A DNA stretch of 51,359 nt, taken from Lachnospiraceae bacterium UBA1766. GTDB lineage: Bacteria > Bacillota > Clostridia > Lachnospirales > Lachnospiraceae. Both the position numbers and the translations under genes were made by a program. Positions 8,334-16,167 of this stretch are shown here, piece by piece (the stretch's first letter is position 1; every line of letters begins with the position of its first letter). The stretch is taken from contig DCGY01000073.1 in the NCBI GenBank assembly GCA_002314715.1, positions 1 through 51,359 of the forward strand, written 5' to 3'. The notes beneath the pieces were generated by a model, which was given only the letters and a program-made list of their open reading frames with translations, had not been told where the DNA came from and searched no databases.

Positions 8334-9815
8334 ATGAATATTGCAGAAGCAAAAGAATATTTAAAAGATACGGTGGAAATGTATTTAAAAAAGGACGAAT
8401 TTGGGGATTATAAAATTCCGGTGGTTCGTCAGCGCCCGATTTTCCTTTTAGGTGCACCCGGTATCGGTAAGACAGCGGTAATGAGTCAGGTGGCTTCGGA
8501 ACTGAATATCGCACTGGTGAGTTATTCCATGACTCATCACACCAGACAATCCGCCCTGGGTCTTCCGTTTATTCAGGAAAAGCAGTACGGAGAGCAGACC
8601 GTAAGCGTATCCGAATATACCATGAGTGAAATCATTGCATCCGTATATGACACCATGGAAGCCAGCGGCGTGAAAGAGGGTATTTTGTTTTTGGATGAAA
8701 TCAATTGCGTATCCGAGACCTTGTATCCATCTATGCTGCAGTTTTTGCAATTTAAGGTATTTGGAAAGCACAGTGTTCCGGAAGGCTGGGTAATTGTGAC
8801 GGCAGGTAATCCACCGGAATTTAACAAAGCGGTGCGTGAATTTGATGTGGTTACACTGGACCGACTGAAGGTAATCCAGGTAGAGGCAGATTTCCCCGCA
8901 TGGAAAAAATATGCTTTTGATAAGGGGATTCACGGTGCCATTGTCAGCTTTTTGGAAAGCAATATGGAGTATTTTTATCAGGTGGAAACCACTGCCTTCG
9001 GTAAAAATTATGTAACGGCCCGTGGTTGGGAGGACTTGTCCGACATTATTTTCCTATATGAGGAAGAGGGCAAAAAGGTAACGGATACACTGGTAGGCCA
9101 GTATATTCGTCATGATACGGTGGTAAAGGAATTTGCGGCCTATTATGATTTATACAATAAATACAAGAAACAGTATGATGTTGAGGCAATTTTTGAGGGA
9201 ACCGTATCCGAGAATACAAAGAAGGCGGCCGCGGCAGCCAAGATGGATGAACGACTTGCGCTTACCGGATTACTTCTGGATAAGGTAAAGGGAGAAATCA
9301 AGGAGATTCAAAGCATGGTTGCTTTGATCAAGGAAGCCAGAGCGTCCGTATCCGGATTAATAGAAAAACAGGAGCAAAACACCCTGGAGGAAGCGGATAT
9401 TACCCGATTGATTCGCGCCAGAGAGACCATTCTTTCCACGAAGCAGAAGGCGGGCAACCTGACAGCACCGGAGAAACGCTATCAGAAGAAGATGATTGTT
9501 TTTTATCAGGATTTGAACACACAGTTTTTGGAGGGAATCCGAGTAAAGGATTTCTACAACGAAGCGGTTTTAACACTGAAACAGAAGGTTTCCGTACAGC
9601 AGGGTAGAATCAATCATCTCTTCGAGGAAATGGCATCCATTTTCGGAGAGGAAAGCAATGAAATGCTGGTGCTTGTAACAGAGCTTACATTAAATACCGA
9701 TACTGCCAATTTCTTTGTGAATTTCCATAATGATTCATACGAAAAATATCATGCGTTATTGATGCTGGGAGATCGAAGAGACCAGCTTCGCAAAGAACTT
9801 CTGGATATTTTATAA
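8334..9815 (+). CDS. MoxR-type AAA+ ATPase with long helical tail
   Basis: 493 aa. Walker A GAPGIGKT at 40-47; Walker B ILFLDEIN with D121/E122; sensor-1 region VTAGNPPEFN. This is the layout of MoxR-branch AAA+ proteins. From about residue 280 to the end it is almost all charged helix with likely coiled coil, much longer than a minimal MoxR. Known relatives work with a VWA partner, and one is encoded directly upstream. ATP-driven remodelling of an unknown target is the likely role. The ribosome site is weak (GAGAG), suggesting translational coupling. Confidence 0.85.
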   Translation: MNIAEAKEYLKDTVEMYLKKDEFGDYKIPVVRQRPIFLLGAPGIGKTAVMSQVASELNIALVSYSMTHHTRQSALGLPFIQEKQYGEQTVSVSEYTMSEIIASVYDTMEASGVKEGILFLDEINCVSETLYPSMLQFLQFKVFGKHSVPEGWVIVTAGNPPEFNKAVREFDVVTLDRLKVIQVEADFPAWKKYAFDKGIHGAIVSFLESNMEYFYQVETTAFGKNYVTARGWEDLSDIIFLYEEEGKKVTDTLVGQYIRHDTVVKEFAAYYDLYNKYKKQYDVEAIFEGTVSENTKKAAAAAKMDERLALTGLLLDKVKGEIKEIQSMVALIKEARASVSGLIEKQEQNTLEEADITRLIRARETILSTKQKAGNLTAPEKRYQKKMIVFYQDLNTQFLEGIRVKDFYNEAVLTLKQKVSVQQGRINHLFEEMASIFGEESNEMLVLVTELTLNTDTANFFVNFHNDSYEKYHALLMLGDRRDQLRKELLDIL

Positions 9816-9836
9816 GGGAAGATGGGAGGAGAAAGA

Positions 9837-10205
9837 ATGAACGAAGAACAAAAGCAGCAGGTAATTGAAATTGCATCGGAAGCAAAAATGGACAAAGAGC
9901 GTACCGAAAAACTGCTGAACGGACTTCAGAACAGTCCGGAAATTACAAAAGAACTGTTTGCTTATTTGGAAAATGGTCAATTCCTATGTGAGACAAAGGT
10001 GGCAGGTTATTCCATTGTAGACATTATGATTTATCAGATCGATCATTTTCGTGCCTATCTGGATCGGGATACTACATTGACCAAACATAATCCCCGAACC
10101 ATGATTTTATATGCTGCAGAGACCATGCTTGCCATGAATGAGGATCCTACCAAATTTATCGAAACCTTTTCGGTGGAAACCGGTACCGACAGTGAAATCA
10201 AATAA
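9837..10205 (+). CDS. Small helical protein of the VWA/AAA+ module
   Basis: 122 aa, acidic and predicted helical, not recognised. The ATG at 9837 is preferred over 9822 because GGGAGGAG lies between them at good spacing. It starts 21 bp after the AAA+ gene and is followed by a terminator, so the three genes form one unit. Possibly a substrate adaptor or regulator of the ATPase; this is inferred from position only. Confidence 0.65.
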   Translation: MNEEQKQQVIEIASEAKMDKERTEKLLNGLQNSPEITKELFAYLENGQFLCETKVAGYSIVDIMIYQIDHFRAYLDRDTTLTKHNPRTMILYAAETMLAMNEDPTKFIETFSVETGTDSEIK

Positions 10206-10211
10206 ATGAGA

Positions 10212-10251
10212 AAAGAGAGTTTGGACTTTGCGCTAAACTCTTTCTTTTTTG
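10212..10251 (+). terminator. Intrinsic terminator after VWA/AAA+ module
   Basis: An AAAGAG-AGTTT arm (10213-10223) pairs with AAACTCTTT (10236-10244), followed by CTTTTTT. It starts within 10 bp of the stop codon and separates the module from alr. Confidence 0.7.
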
Positions 10252-10260
10252 CGAAAAAGT

Positions 10261-10269
10261 GGTATAGTA
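10261..10269 (+). promoter_or_regulatory. Extended -10 promoter of alr
   Basis: TGGTATAGT forms an extended -10 (TGnTATAGT) 27 bp before the alr start. The -35 region is poor, overlapping the T-run of the upstream terminator. Confidence 0.5.
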
Positions 10270-10295
10270 GAAGGGTATGCAGGAGGTACTTTGAA

Positions 10296-11468
10296 ATGGA
10301 GTCGACATTAAGAAGAACCTGGGCCGAAATTGACCTGGATGCTTTGGAAAATAATTATCATAGATTAAAAGAGCGTATTGGAGACAACGTGAAATTTTTG
10401 GGCGTGGTGAAGGCAGATGCTTACGGACACGGCTCCGTTATCTGCAGCCGAAAGCTGGAACAGCTGGGAGCCGATTATCTGGCCGTCAGCAGTATTGATG
10501 AAGCCATTGAGCTTCGTGTGAACAAGATTCAGATGCCTATTTTGATTTTGGGACATACCCCCAAGGAGCAGGTTGCCCGCTTGATTGAGTTTGATATTAC
10601 ACAGGCTGTAACCTGTTGGGCAAAGGCGGTGGAATTCAACGAGGAAGCGCAAAAATGCGGGAAAAAGCTTCGGGTGCATATTAAGCTGGATACCGGAATG
10701 TCCCGCCTGGGCTTTTTGTGTGCCAATGAGAACTTTGAGTCCGGTGTGGAGGGAATTACCAAGACCTGTCAGTTGCCCGGATTGGAAGCAGAGGGAATCT
10801 TTACACACTTTGCGGTATCCGATGAACCGGGAGAAGAATGCGCAGAGTATACAAGGAATCAGTTTGAATTATTCAATCGGGTGATTCATGCTGTAGAGGA
10901 GAAGTGGGGAAGAAAATTCTCGCTTCGTCATTGCGCCAATACCGGTGCCGTGGCCTGTTATCCCAAGGAATATTATATGGATATGGTTCGTCCCGGCCTG
11001 TTATTGTATGGCTATGGCGAATTCGCAGAGGAACTGGGACTGCAGCCGGTGATGTCCTTAAAGACCAATATCAGTACCATCAAGATTTATCCTGCCGGTA
11101 CGGCTATCAGCTATGGCGGTATTTTCAAGACAGAAAAGACGACCCGTATCGGAGTAGTACCTTATGGTTATGCGGACGGATTTTTCCGCAGCCTGTCCAA
11201 CAAATGCAGCCTTGTGACCAAAGAGGGAAAGGCAAAGCAACGGGGAAAGATTTGCATGGATATGTGCATGATTGATATTACGGACATGCCCTCTGTGGAT
11301 GTGGGGAGTGAAGTGGAAATTTTCGGAAAACAAAATTCCATTAATGAACTGGCAGAGCTTGCCGGAACCATTCCTTACGAGCTGACCTGCGCGGTATCCA
11401 AACGCGTACCCAGATTCTATCAGGAAAAAGAAGAGATTATTGAAAAAGAATTGCTGCTTCGGTGGTAG
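10296..11468 (+). CDS. alr: Alanine racemase
   Basis: PLP enzyme interconverting L- and D-alanine for peptidoglycan. 390 aa from the ATG at 10296, which has AGGAGGT at good spacing; an in-frame ATG at 10206 lies upstream of the promoter and terminator and is rejected. PLP lysine K39 sits in VVKADAYGHG, the second catalytic residue Y273 in ISYGG, and the GKICMDMCMID segment is typical. Monocistronic between two terminators. Confidence 0.95.
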   Translation: MESTLRRTWAEIDLDALENNYHRLKERIGDNVKFLGVVKADAYGHGSVICSRKLEQLGADYLAVSSIDEAIELRVNKIQMPILILGHTPKEQVARLIEFDITQAVTCWAKAVEFNEEAQKCGKKLRVHIKLDTGMSRLGFLCANENFESGVEGITKTCQLPGLEAEGIFTHFAVSDEPGEECAEYTRNQFELFNRVIHAVEEKWGRKFSLRHCANTGAVACYPKEYYMDMVRPGLLLYGYGEFAEELGLQPVMSLKTNISTIKIYPAGTAISYGGIFKTEKTTRIGVVPYGYADGFFRSLSNKCSLVTKEGKAKQRGKICMDMCMIDITDMPSVDVGSEVEIFGKQNSINELAELAGTIPYELTCAVSKRVPRFYQEKEEIIEKELLLRW

Positions 11469-11470
11469 TG

Positions 11471-11508
11471 AAAAAGGAGCTTCGACATTGGTCGAGGCTC
11501 CTTTTTTT
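11471..11508. terminator. Bidirectional intrinsic terminator between alr and the DUF4317 gene
   Basis: AAAGGAGC-TTCGAC pairs with GTCGAGGCTCCTTT around an ATTG loop, followed by a T-run on the plus strand and by TTTTT on the minus strand, so it can serve both converging genes. Confidence 0.9.
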
Positions 11509-11737
11509 AATGTAATTTTGAGTAGAAGTGAGACTGCCCGTTTGTGTCCTGCTTCGGGATTCAAGGCTGTTCTCCCAAGGGGCGCTCTGTGGGCGTCGGT
11601 CCTTAGGCCACGTATTTTGGGGCCTTAGTACCGCTACGCCTACAGCGCGAGTGCAAACGTCCCCGAGGAGAATGCCTTGAATAAAACGAAGCAGAAAACA
11701 GCGTCTACTGTCTTGATAAAACGAGACACGAACCTGT
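11509..11737. other. Spacer with repeat-like composition
   Basis: The spacer is richer in GC and CpG-like steps than its surroundings. It has a small AGGCC/GGCCT hairpin near 11605-11625 and two near copies of TTGAATAAAACGA / TTGATAAAACGA about 40 bp apart. A minus-strand open frame runs through but has no ribosome site. I read it as an intergenic repeat element of unknown type, or a structured RNA; no other copy exists in the window. Confidence 0.35.
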
Positions 11738-12895
11738 TTATTCGTCCCCGGCCTCGTCCTCTGTCTCTGCGTGGTTGTAGCGAACGGATACTCCGTTGAC
11801 CTCCACACTGCCATCCAAAGCGATGACCAGACACTCTCTGCCGTCAATATTGCGGGTCTGTAAAAGATCGGTACGCTCCGGTTTCACTTTGATGACAACG
11901 TCGGGAGTTTTTACCTCAAAGGTACGGGTATTTACCACATTGTTTACGAATAATTCTGCGGTTGTTCCGGCAGCTTCTTCAAAGTGCTGGTCGAATTTTT
12001 CCAGTTTTTCATTCGCAGCGCCGCTGTCGGCCAAAATGGTTTTGATCTCTTCCTTGTCCAGAGTGAGAGGAACGGGATCGTCTTTGTGAGCTTCCACCAT
12101 TTCATTGATTTTTTCATGGATATTGATAACGGTTTCGATATCACAGGTTTCTTCCAGCGTTTCTTCGATAATTGCATGGAAGGTTTCTTTCTGACTGCCG
12201 GCAGAAAGGGGAAGGGGGCAGGCTAAAATCACATCCATTAAGGTGCTGTGTAAATCTTCGCCGTCCTTGGTGTAATACAAAACACTGTGCAAATCTGTGC
12301 TTCTGTCAGTAAAAGCCGGGAAAAGGAAGCCCATCTGAGGCATTCCTACCACCCAGTCACGAATACGGTTCTGGAAGCTGTTGTCTTCGGCGTTATATGA
12401 AAGGCCGGGCTTGGACAATTCTACCGGACAGATGCAGGAGAGGATATATTCATAAACCTCATCGGAGGCGTCTTCCATTTCGATGCCGTCCTTGGTTTTG
12501 CCGGGCACATCGTATACATCGTGAATCAGAAGAATCAGATAATTTCCCACATATTCATAAGCGTTAATGATTTTGTCGTAGTATTCTTCCAGCAGGGTAT
12601 CATCCTTTAAGGCGCTTTCTTTTAAACGGTAAAGGAATTCCTGGGTTCCTCCGGGCTCCTCGCAGGCAAGCGGAAAGTCCAGAGTGATTAAATTCTTTCC
12701 GATGGTTCCGGATAAATTTTTCTTTAGAATTTCAAAATATTTAAACATTTCCTCCTCGGGAAGAGCGAGAAAGGGCTGCTTAAACATGGCTTTTTTATTT
12801 TTTTCTCCATCTACATAGCACCCGCAAATACGGGTAATTGAGCATTTTTTCGGACTCATTAGTTTTTTGATTTCGTTGATTTCCTGTTTGATCAT
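11738..12895 (-). CDS. DUF4317 domain-containing protein
   Basis: A 385-aa soluble protein, recognised as DUF4317 from its start (EINEIKKLMSPKKCSITRICGCYV) and length; the family is common in Lachnospiraceae and has no known function. There is no signal peptide or membrane segment. The C-terminal quarter looks beta-rich (VVIKVKPERTDLLQTRNIDGRE). GAGG lies 12 nt before the ATG. It has its own promoter at 12930-12958, divergent from the next gene and overlapping that gene's -35. Confidence 0.75.
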   Translation of the reverse strand: MIKQEINEIKKLMSPKKCSITRICGCYVDGEKNKKAMFKQPFLALPEEEMFKYFEILKKNLSGTIGKNLITLDFPLACEEPGGTQEFLYRLKESALKDDTLLEEYYDKIINAYEYVGNYLILLIHDVYDVPGKTKDGIEMEDASDEVYEYILSCICPVELSKPGLSYNAEDNSFQNRIRDWVVGMPQMGFLFPAFTDRSTDLHSVLYYTKDGEDLHSTLMDVILACPLPLSAGSQKETFHAIIEETLEETCDIETVINIHEKINEMVEAHKDDPVPLTLDKEEIKTILADSGAANEKLEKFDQHFEEAAGTTAELFVNNVVNTRTFEVKTPDVVIKVKPERTDLLQTRNIDGRECLVIALDGSVEVNGVSVRYNHAETEDEAGDE

Positions 12896-12929
12896 TTCGT
12901 TAGAACCTCGTTTTCAAAATAGTGCTTAC

Positions 12930-12958
12930 AGTATAGCTTATTCCCGAGAAATAGACAA
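12930..12958 (-). promoter_or_regulatory. Promoter of the DUF4317 gene
   Basis: Read on the minus strand: TTGTCT, 17-bp spacer, TATACT. The -35 covers 12953-12958 and the -10 covers 12930-12935. Confidence 0.75.
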
Positions 12959-12980
12959 GTATATGAGGGTGTGCTATAAT
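12952..12980 (+). promoter_or_regulatory. Promoter of the 13015 gene, sharing its -35 region with the opposite promoter
   Basis: TAGACA (12952-12957), 17-bp spacer, then TATAAT (12975-12980) with an upstream TG. Its -35 overlaps the minus-strand -35 by five bases, so the two promoters probably compete for polymerase. Confidence 0.75.
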
Positions 12981-13014
12981 GAGAAAAATTATTTTTTCGT
13001 CGGAGGAAAGAAAA

Positions 13015-13755
13015 ATGGAAAACAACGAACAAATCGGTTATATGACCGAAGCTCCTGTATTGGAAGAGGAAAAATATACGGAGGAGCCGGTTTCGACCGT
13101 TAAATATTGGGTAATTACCGCACTTATGATGCTTCCGGGAATCGGACTTCTTTTGATGCTGGTATGGTCATTCGGTGGTACAAATAAGAAAAATATCCGC
13201 AATTTATCCAGAGCAATGCTGATTAATGTGGTTCTGGGAATTGTATGCTTCTTACTGGTTGGTATCATACTGAAATCTGCCTGGGATAAGTCCGGCTTGC
13301 AGGATACGGTAGACAAGGTGGGAGAAGTGGTGAAAACCGTGGATTTCGAAAAGCTTGGAGCTATCGCCAACTCTTTGGATGAGGATTCCCTGGAGGCGAT
13401 TATGGCTCTTCAAAAAGTAGACCCCAAGGTTTTACAGGGCCTTGCCCAGATTGGCAGCGCAGTACCCAAGGATGAGACGACTACCACCTTAAGTGCAGAT
13501 CAGCTTTTGGAGATGGTACAAAATCTCCAGGGGATTGATATGGGCGAGGTTTCCAGGTATTTGGAAGATCCCGGAATTCAGGAGTTTATGAAGAATCCGG
13601 AGTTGTTGGAAAAGCTTGGCGATTTAGCACAGATTAAGGATGCTGTGGATTTGGAGAAAGCGGCAGAACTGCTGGGACAACTGGAGAATTTGGAGAGTAT
13701 TCTCGGTACCGAGAAATATAATGAATTACAGAACTATTTGAACGGTCAAAAATAA
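13015..13755 (+). CDS. Membrane protein of unknown function, two TM segments
   Basis: 246 aa. The ATG at 13015 follows CGGAGG; the upstream ATG at 12979 overlaps the -10 box and cannot be used. A short acidic head is followed by TM1 (VITALMMLPGIGLLLMLVW) and TM2 (INVVLGIVCFLLVGIIL), then about 150 residues of acidic helix repeating leucine-rich ELL/NLEKLG-type turns. The soluble part could be a scaffold or sensor. Cotranscribed with 13780 (24 bp apart). Not recognised. Confidence 0.75.
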   Translation: MENNEQIGYMTEAPVLEEEKYTEEPVSTVKYWVITALMMLPGIGLLLMLVWSFGGTNKKNIRNLSRAMLINVVLGIVCFLLVGIILKSAWDKSGLQDTVDKVGEVVKTVDFEKLGAIANSLDEDSLEAIMALQKVDPKVLQGLAQIGSAVPKDETTTTLSADQLLEMVQNLQGIDMGEVSRYLEDPGIQEFMKNPELLEKLGDLAQIKDAVDLEKAAELLGQLENLESILGTEKYNELQNYLNGQK

Positions 13756-13779
13756 TGTTTGCTTTTTGAGGTGGGGAAA

Positions 13780-15432
13780 ATGAAGGGAATACAGATCTTT
13801 CAGAAATTGGGGAATGTTTTTCGCGTGCTGTATGAAAAGGCAATCAAGCGATATCCGTTTACGATTGGAGCGGTTTGGATTGTTACAATTCTGTATGCTT
13901 TTACAGATGGATTACTGGAATGGATGCCGGCAGATATCCGGGAAAATATGGAAATATTCGGTTTGATGTTTGCGGTGGGTGCTCTGTTTACCGAGGAATA
14001 TTTTCATGATAAGAAAAAACAAATACCGGGATTTCTGATTTCCTCCGGATTGGCGGGATATCTGGTATATATTTACAGACATGGGGAAAGTCTTTTCCAG
14101 GGTCCGAATCATGAATGGATTTTACAGACGATTGCAAAATGCTATGGAATCTATGTCGGTTGGATGCTTCTGGCTTCGGTGTACAGAATGTATCGAAAAT
14201 CCCAAGAGACCTTTCCGAAATATTGTACGGCAGTTTTTGGAAATGTGATGCGAACCGGCATTGTATACGGTATTTTTGCGTTGGGAATTGCAGCAATTTT
14301 TGAAGTAATCGATATCTTGTTGTTTGATATCGGAAACATGCTGTATGAGGTGGAGATTCTGTTGTTTGGCGGTATTTTTGTGCCGGGAATTCTTTTGGCT
14401 GTTTCCAATGTAAAGAGTGAGATTGGTAAATTCCTGCGTTTTGTGGTGAAGTTCGTATTTTTACCGCTTTTATTGGCAGCCTTTCTGATTCTTTATTTGT
14501 ACATAGTTAAAATGATTGTGACTTGGGAAATTCCGTCCAATGAAGTATTTGCGATTCTAACGGCTTTATTTGCCTGTGGTTTGCCGATTTGGACCATGTC
14601 ATTTAGCCTCCCGGAAGATCGATTGATTAAAATTGCGAAAAAACTGCCCTTTGCTTTTTTACCTTTTGTGATTTTGCAGGGCTTTTCCATCGGGCTTCGT
14701 ATTTCTCAGTATGGTATGACGGACCGCCGTTATCTGGCGATTTATTTCCTGATTTTTGAAGTGATTTATGTGGTTCTTTATGCGCTGAAAAAAGGAGAGT
14801 ACGTGCCTTATGCATTGTTGATTCCCCCTTTTATGGCCATCTTTTTCTTATTGGTGCCGGGGGTTGAATACGATAGCGTGGTATATCGTTCCCAGATGGC
14901 CCGTGCAAAGCAGTATCTTTCCTTATCCATAGATGAACTGGAGAATCTGCCGGACAGTGATAAGGCGGTTTTGGGCGGAGCATATCGGGAATTACATTAT
15001 ACCCATAAGGGAAAGCTTTATTTTGAAAACCTGGACGAGGAATATGTGGATAAGCTGGATTCATTTGCTAATGTGAATACTGCATATGACGATGCGGTTT
15101 ATATTCATGCCAGCGCAAACAGGATAAGTCTTAAGGTGGATGGCTACAGTGTAGTGGAACGAGTGGACCCGGATTACCAGACAGAACAACGACCGGATGC
15201 GGTTTGTATAAAGAATGAGAATGGTTTCGAAACCACAGTGGATTTGACCGAATTTTTGGAGAAGCTGTGTCAGGCATACGAAACCAATCATCGGGACATG
15301 GATGAATGGCTGGAGAGCAACGGAGAAATTCTGATCGGCAACAACGAGAAATTTCTGCTGAGTTATGTATATGTGACGAAACGACACGATGAATACGAGA
15401 ACATTCGTGTTTCCGGTTATTATTTCAAATAA
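13780..15432 (+). CDS. DUF4153-like polytopic membrane protein
   Basis: 550 aa from the ATG at 13780, preceded by GAGGTGGGG (an upstream TTG at 13759 is rejected). About ten hydrophobic segments fill residues 25-370, including paired helices typical of DUF4153 proteins. A soluble C-terminal domain of about 170 residues contains alternating beta and helix. DUF4153 has no assigned role. It forms a pair with 13015, suggesting one membrane complex. Confidence 0.6.
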   Translation: MKGIQIFQKLGNVFRVLYEKAIKRYPFTIGAVWIVTILYAFTDGLLEWMPADIRENMEIFGLMFAVGALFTEEYFHDKKKQIPGFLISSGLAGYLVYIYRHGESLFQGPNHEWILQTIAKCYGIYVGWMLLASVYRMYRKSQETFPKYCTAVFGNVMRTGIVYGIFALGIAAIFEVIDILLFDIGNMLYEVEILLFGGIFVPGILLAVSNVKSEIGKFLRFVVKFVFLPLLLAAFLILYLYIVKMIVTWEIPSNEVFAILTALFACGLPIWTMSFSLPEDRLIKIAKKLPFAFLPFVILQGFSIGLRISQYGMTDRRYLAIYFLIFEVIYVVLYALKKGEYVPYALLIPPFMAIFFLLVPGVEYDSVVYRSQMARAKQYLSLSIDELENLPDSDKAVLGGAYRELHYTHKGKLYFENLDEEYVDKLDSFANVNTAYDDAVYIHASANRISLKVDGYSVVERVDPDYQTEQRPDAVCIKNENGFETTVDLTEFLEKLCQAYETNHRDMDEWLESNGEILIGNNEKFLLSYVYVTKRHDEYENIRVSGYYFK

Positions 15433-15488
15433 AGGGATGTAACTTGTCTTTTTGTAAAAACAGGGAATAATTGTGCGATGAGAATGGG

Positions 15489-15518
15489 TTGCTAGGCAGT
15501 AGATTATCATTTTATAAT
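15489..15518 (+). promoter_or_regulatory. Promoter of the Spo0A-like gene
   Basis: TTGCTA (15489-15494), 18-bp spacer, TATAAT (15513-15518), about 45 bp before the ATG. A second candidate is TTGTCT (15444-15449) with AATAAT (15466-15471). Confidence 0.55.
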
Positions 15519-15563
15519 GAATGGGTACGAAAAATACATAAGTTTGCCACGGGAGGTAATATC

Positions 15564-16082
15564 ATGGAGCAATTGAGCATTACTTCTACAAAGGATAACG
15601 ATAAAGTGTACAAAATTCTGGATAATCTGCTTCATACGGACAAGGAATTTCAAATCATGATCACGGTTCCGTCCAAGAAAATGCAAAAGGAGACAAAACA
15701 GGAGAGCAGACCGGAGAAGGAACTCTCCGAAAAGGACCTGGAGCAGGACGTGACGGACATGATTCATGAAATCGGTGTGCCGGCCCATATCAAGGGATAT
15801 CAGTATTTGCGGGAGGCCATCATGATGTCGGTGACAGACAGCAGCATGATCAGTTCGATTACGAAGATTCTGTATCCGACCATTGCCAAAAAATTTCAGA
15901 CCACGCCAAGCCGGGTGGAAAGAGCCATTCGACATGCGATAGAGGTAGCCTGGAGCCGTGGGAAAATGGAAACCCTGGATTCCCTGTTTGGATATACCAT
16001 CGATATCGGGAAAGGGAAACCCACCAACTCGGAATTTATAGCTTTGATTGCGGACAAAATCCGTTTATCTTATCGTGGTTGA
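15564..16082 (+). CDS. Stand-alone Spo0A C-terminal (DNA-binding) domain protein
   Basis: 172 aa from the ATG at 15564 with GGGAGGT upstream. Residues from about 65 on match the Spo0A effector domain: IHEIGVPAHIKGYQYLREAI, then ITKILYPTIAKKFQTTPSRVERAIRHAIEVAW (helix-turn-helix), ending with NSEFIALIADKIRL. The first 60 residues are short and highly charged and lack the receiver fold and phospho-Asp of true Spo0A. It may bind 0A-like boxes without phosphorylation control. Promoter immediately upstream; glgA follows with its own. Confidence 0.88.
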   Translation: MEQLSITSTKDNDKVYKILDNLLHTDKEFQIMITVPSKKMQKETKQESRPEKELSEKDLEQDVTDMIHEIGVPAHIKGYQYLREAIMMSVTDSSMISSITKILYPTIAKKFQTTPSRVERAIRHAIEVAWSRGKMETLDSLFGYTIDIGKGKPTNSEFIALIADKIRLSYRG

Positions 16083-16095
16083 GCACAAATAATTC

Positions 16096-16124
16096 TTCCC
16101 AGTACAACAGTATTGGTGTATAAT
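16096..16124 (+). promoter_or_regulatory. Promoter of glgA
   Basis: TTCCCA (16096-16101), 17-bp spacer, TATAAT (16119-16124), 44 bp before the glgA ATG. Confidence 0.6.
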
Positions 16125-16167
16125 ATAGGCGATGTACTACTAGAAAAAACTGTACGGAGGATTTCAA

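Noticed and set aside
11437..11847. 136-aa minus-strand ORF across the alr/DUF4317 spacer
   Set aside because: It spans a strong terminator and overlaps the DUF4317 gene in another frame, with no ribosome site.
12979..13014. Upstream ATG for the 13015 gene
   Set aside because: It overlaps the TATAAT of its promoter, so it would lie before the transcript start.
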